Below are positions 29,898-32,161 of a stretch of DNA of 32,161 bases, piece by piece (positions within the stretch are counted from its first letter, which is position 1; the number at the start of each line of letters is the position of its first letter). A program made the position numbers and the translations under genes. Location of the stretch: the NCBI RefSeq assembly GCF_004521915.1, contig NZ_SDKD01000036.1, positions 1 to 32,161 on the forward strand, read 5' to 3'. This DNA is from Brevibacillus migulae. GTDB lineage: Bacteria; Bacillota; Bacilli; Brevibacillales; Brevibacillaceae. The notes under the pieces were generated by a model. The model saw only the letters and a program-made list of their open reading frames with translations. It had not been told where the DNA came from and did not search any database.

Positions 29898-31508
29898 TAC
29901 AGAGAGTGCTCGAATACACTTTGCCAAGGTTGACAGGGAAACGTCATATTTTTCGGCTACATTGATTTGGTTCAACTTAGCCTTTGCCATTTTCCCGTAG
30001 AGATATTCCATCGCCGCCAGCCATGCGCTATGCTTCCGAACGCGAAGAGGTTCTTTTGTAGAGCGGTATGCTTTCCATAATTGCAGAGACCACTCGCACA
30101 GACCCGCTTGCTCTTCTCCGCTAAAATGCAGCTTGATCGCCCAGCTTACCTCATCTTCGTCCTCTTCAGCCGGAATGGAATCGCCTACCTCATACGGCAA
30201 GGCTGCTCCCATTTGCGCCAGAGCCAGCAAGGCCAGCTTTTGAAAATGAGGGTCCTTGGCTTCCTTGCAAAATTGGCGCACTGCCGCTTCCGCCTCGCTG
30301 TCGCCGATCAGGCTCAACGTCCGGAGCACGACCTGTTTTACATCGTCCTTGCCATGCTGCAGCGCCCATAATAAGGAAGCGCGAATCATCGGATTGTCTT
30401 TAAAGTCATCCGGGCATGACCAATTCATTTTATCGGGTAAGCTTTCCTGTTCCGGGTGAAAATAATGATAAGGGATCGTCATCAAACGGACCTGATCCTT
30501 CTCTTCTTTCATCCGCTGCAGATAGTAATCGGCAATGCCTGATTCCTGATCAAGCTGCTTCACTTTTTGCCACCAGCGGACCGCTTGCTGGCGGCGATCC
30601 GTCATATATGCCGAAATGGCCGCATAGTGGTACGTGCAGACATCCTGGGCCGCTCCCCTTTTCAACATGCGCTGGTACAGGGAGTACGCCTCTTCATGCT
30701 GACCCAGTACCCCCATCGTCGTTGCTAATTTATACATATGTTCCAGATTAATCGGGGCCACCTTTTTCAGATGGCTCAGCAGTTCAAGCAGCGCAGCTGT
30801 CTGATTCATATGTGATAGCAAGACAGCCAAATTGCAGAGCGCATGCAGGTTTCCAGGTTCACGCTCCAAGGTCAACTCGATCGTCTCCATGGCTTTCTCA
30901 AAATCCCCGACATAGTAGTAAGCCAGGGAAAGATTGTTCCATGCCGGCATGAAGGTTTCATGCTGCTGCACGATGTCTTTCAGAATCTCGACAGCTTCTA
31001 AAAAACGACCTTCTTCCAGGCAATTTCTCGCTTCATCATGACGCTGATATAGTTGATCCCCGTCTTTTTCGATAAAAAGGCGTGGCGGCATATCCAATTC
31101 AAAATAAATATAATCCAGCAATTCTTCCGCTTCCTCTGCGTACATGCCATATTGGCTTTTTTGCAGATAGGTCGTCGCCATTTCTTCTGCCATCTGGTAA
31201 TCCTCGAGATTGGCATAGTTATTGGCCAAATAGAAATAGACATCTACCATTTGCGGATCGATATGATCGAGCACATGGTGGAGAATGTCATTGGAAGCTT
31301 CGAACCGTCCCATTTCCGCCAACGCGCTGGCGAGATGACAGTTAAAATGCGCGTTATTCGGTTCCATATCTACAGCACGTTGAAAATAACGAAGTGCTTT
31401 CTCATAATCGTAGCGGTATAAGAGACGCTGCCCACGCTCAATAAAAAAATGCGCATCACACATGAGGTCTACCACAGTTGCTTTTTTGTTTCTTTCACTG
31501 CTCTTCAT
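29889..31508 (-). CDS. TPR-repeat protein with C-terminal HTH-like segment (YvcD-like)
   Basis: 539 residues, cytoplasmic, without signal or membrane segments. Tetratricopeptide repeats are clear at about 23-130 (LLYRYDYEKALRYFQRAVDMEPNNAHFNCHLASALAEMGRFEAS) and about 155-260 (ARNCLEEGRFLEAVEILKDI, AWNNLSLAYYYVGDFEKAMETIELTLEREPGNLHALCNLAVLL), with further helical pairs to about 320. The middle (about 370-440) reads like HEAT-type helices. The last 35 residues (AKLNQINVAEKYDVSLSTLAKCIRAL) resemble a helix-turn-helix. The position before trxB matches YvcD of Bacillus subtilis (inference from order). Start ATG with GGAGGT four bases upstream. No enzymatic motif; an adaptor or regulator role is plausible. 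Confidence 0.88.
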   Translation of the reverse strand: MKSSERNKKATVVDLMCDAHFFIERGQRLLYRYDYEKALRYFQRAVDMEPNNAHFNCHLASALAEMGRFEASNDILHHVLDHIDPQMVDVYFYLANNYANLEDYQMAEEMATTYLQKSQYGMYAEEAEELLDYIYFELDMPPRLFIEKDGDQLYQRHDEARNCLEEGRFLEAVEILKDIVQQHETFMPAWNNLSLAYYYVGDFEKAMETIELTLEREPGNLHALCNLAVLLSHMNQTAALLELLSHLKKVAPINLEHMYKLATTMGVLGQHEEAYSLYQRMLKRGAAQDVCTYHYAAISAYMTDRRQQAVRWWQKVKQLDQESGIADYYLQRMKEEKDQVRLMTIPYHYFHPEQESLPDKMNWSCPDDFKDNPMIRASLLWALQHGKDDVKQVVLRTLSLIGDSEAEAAVRQFCKEAKDPHFQKLALLALAQMGAALPYEVGDSIPAEEDEDEVSWAIKLHFSGEEQAGLCEWSLQLWKAYRSTKEPLRVRKHSAWLAAMEYLYGKMAKAKLNQINVAEKYDVSLSTLAKCIRALSVLI

Positions 31509-31541
31509 ACAACCTCCAATACTCTTAGGAGTCCTTCATGT

Positions 31542-31570
31542 ATCGTATCAAATCCACCTAGTCGTCACAA
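31542..31570 (-). promoter_or_regulatory. Possible promoter of the TPR gene
   Basis: Leftward TTGTGA (31565-31570), 17 bases, TACGAT (31542-31547). Both boxes match 4 of 6 consensus bases, so this is tentative. Confidence 0.35.
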
Positions 31571-31604
31571 GTCGTATACCTTGTCAAAAGTGCTATCTTC
31601 TGCA

Positions 31605-31644
31605 TAAAGCAGGAAACACCACCTGCCGGTCGGCCAAGTGGTGT
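31605..31644 (-). terminator. Terminator of the tRNA cluster
   Basis: Leftward ACACCACTTG and CAGGTGGTGT pair (one wobble) around a 9-base loop, followed by TTCCTGCTTTA. It lies 26 bases after tRNA-Gly. Confidence 0.7.
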
Positions 31645-31670
31645 CGACTATGTGTTATTGTATTGTGAAA

Positions 31671-31746
31671 TGGAGCGGACGACGGGTCTCGAACCCGCGA
31701 CCTTCGCCTTGGCAAGGCGACGCTCTACCAATTGAGCTACGTCCGC
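31671..31746 (-). tRNA. tRNA-Gly(GCC)
   Basis: Acceptor GCGGACG with CGTCCGC, D-arm GCTC/GAGC, anticodon stem TCGCC/GGCGA with loop TTGCCAA, anticodon GCC; T-loop TTCGAGA; encoded CCA. Last gene of the leftward cluster. Confidence 0.97.
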
Positions 31747-31771
31747 ACAATAAATTGCCGGATACGTAAAA

Positions 31772-31847
31772 TGGTGAGCCATGAAGGACTCGAACCTTCG
31801 ACCCTCTGATTAAAAGTCAGATGCTCTACCAACTGAGCTAATGGCTC
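31772..31847 (-). tRNA. tRNA-Lys(TTT)
   Basis: Acceptor GAGCCAT with ATGGCTC, anticodon stem TCTGA/TCAGA with loop CTTTTAA, anticodon TTT; T-loop TTCGAGT; discriminator A and encoded CCA. Confidence 0.97.
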
Positions 31848-31855
31848 CCTGCAAA

Positions 31856-31931
<76 letters not shown>

Positions 31932-31940
31932 AGAAAAAAA

Positions 31941-32017
31941 TGGCGGAGCTGACGGGACTCGAACCCGCGACCTCCGGTGTGACAGACCGGCGTGAACTCC
32001 AACTTCACCACAGCTCC
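31941..32017 (-). tRNA. tRNA-Asp(GTC)
   Basis: Acceptor GGAGCTG with CAGCTCC, anticodon stem CCGGT/ACCGG with loop CTGTCAC, anticodon GTC; T-loop TTCGAGT; discriminator G, as expected for tRNA-Asp, and encoded CCA. First tRNA of the cluster seen in this window. Confidence 0.97.
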
Positions 32018-32161
32018 ATATTTTTCAGTTATGCAGTTAAAGGTGTTTTGCACCTTCAAAACTGGATACGCAGCAATTTTTTTGCACAAGGACGTGCTTA
32101 CGTCTGCGTTGCGACAGGACGTCGCGTCTTTAGCAGACGATCCGCAATATTGTTGTGGATA
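32018..32161 (-). other. Spacer resembling the end of an rRNA operon, with processing-type hairpins
   Basis: Read leftward, this stretch holds a TATCCAGTTTTGAAGG motif (32053-32068) of the kind found after 23S rRNA in Bacillales, followed by an AAGGTG/CACCTT hairpin. Further right, CGTCTGC (32101-32107) pairs with GCAGACG (32133-32139) around an inner GCGAC/GTCGC stem (32111-32125), and GCAC/GTGC pairs at 32084-32097; both inner loops contain AGGAC. No rRNA sequence itself is visible. An rRNA operon beyond the right edge that reads into the tRNAs is inference. Confidence 0.5.

Overview
This window looks like chromosomal DNA of a spore-forming Bacillales member, most likely Brevibacillus or a close Paenibacillaceae relative. 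The evidence is the gene set and order (rpoN, glutaredoxin, cggR-gap-pgk-tpiA-gpmI-eno; clpP, crh, whiA, yvcK, rapZ, trxB), an H-type small acid-soluble spore protein, a Crh with Gln at position 15, and CtsR, Fur and CggR operators of the Bacillus type. Base composition is moderate by eye. The genus is an inference; no 16S gene lies in the window.

Left part (1-11.5 kb, accessory metabolism and sensing). A Fur-type divergent promoter drives a siderophore-binding lipoprotein to the left and a two-permease plus ATPase importer to the right. Next comes a membrane-anchored protein with two DJ-1/PfpI-like domains, then a leftward three-gene operon: a His-rich secreted protein with two FixH/YtkA-like domains, an OmpR-type response regulator and a histidine kinase. 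The promoters of the DJ-1 gene and of this operon carry the same 11-bp-spaced direct repeat at the same distance from a TATAGT -10 box, so the two units look like one regulon controlled by this two-component system. A MocR-type regulator and a divergent aldo/keto reductase follow.

Middle part (11.5-20.7 kb, core). The leftward glycolytic operon cggR-gap-pgk-tpiA-gpmI-eno has a well-preserved CggR operator before cggR. Upstream of it are a small glutaredoxin-like gene and rpoN (sigL). A tRNA-Arg(CCG) with its own promoter and terminator diverges from rpoN.

Right part (20.8-32.2 kb). Several very small genes (46, 39, 32, 59 and 58 codons), an orphan branched-chain amino acid binding lipoprotein, a secreted copper-amine-oxidase-N-like protein, a CtsR-controlled clpP, sspH, then crh, whiA, yvcK, rapZ, trxB and a long TPR protein, all leftward. 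The window ends with a leftward tRNA cluster (transcribed order Asp-Phe-Lys-Gly) preceded by a spacer that resembles the region after a 23S or 5S rRNA gene, suggesting an rRNA operon just beyond the right edge.

No gene-free stretch exceeds about 300 bases; the larger gaps hold the promoters, operators and terminators listed. The best candidate for something not yet described is the two-component regulon at 4.2-8.75 kb.
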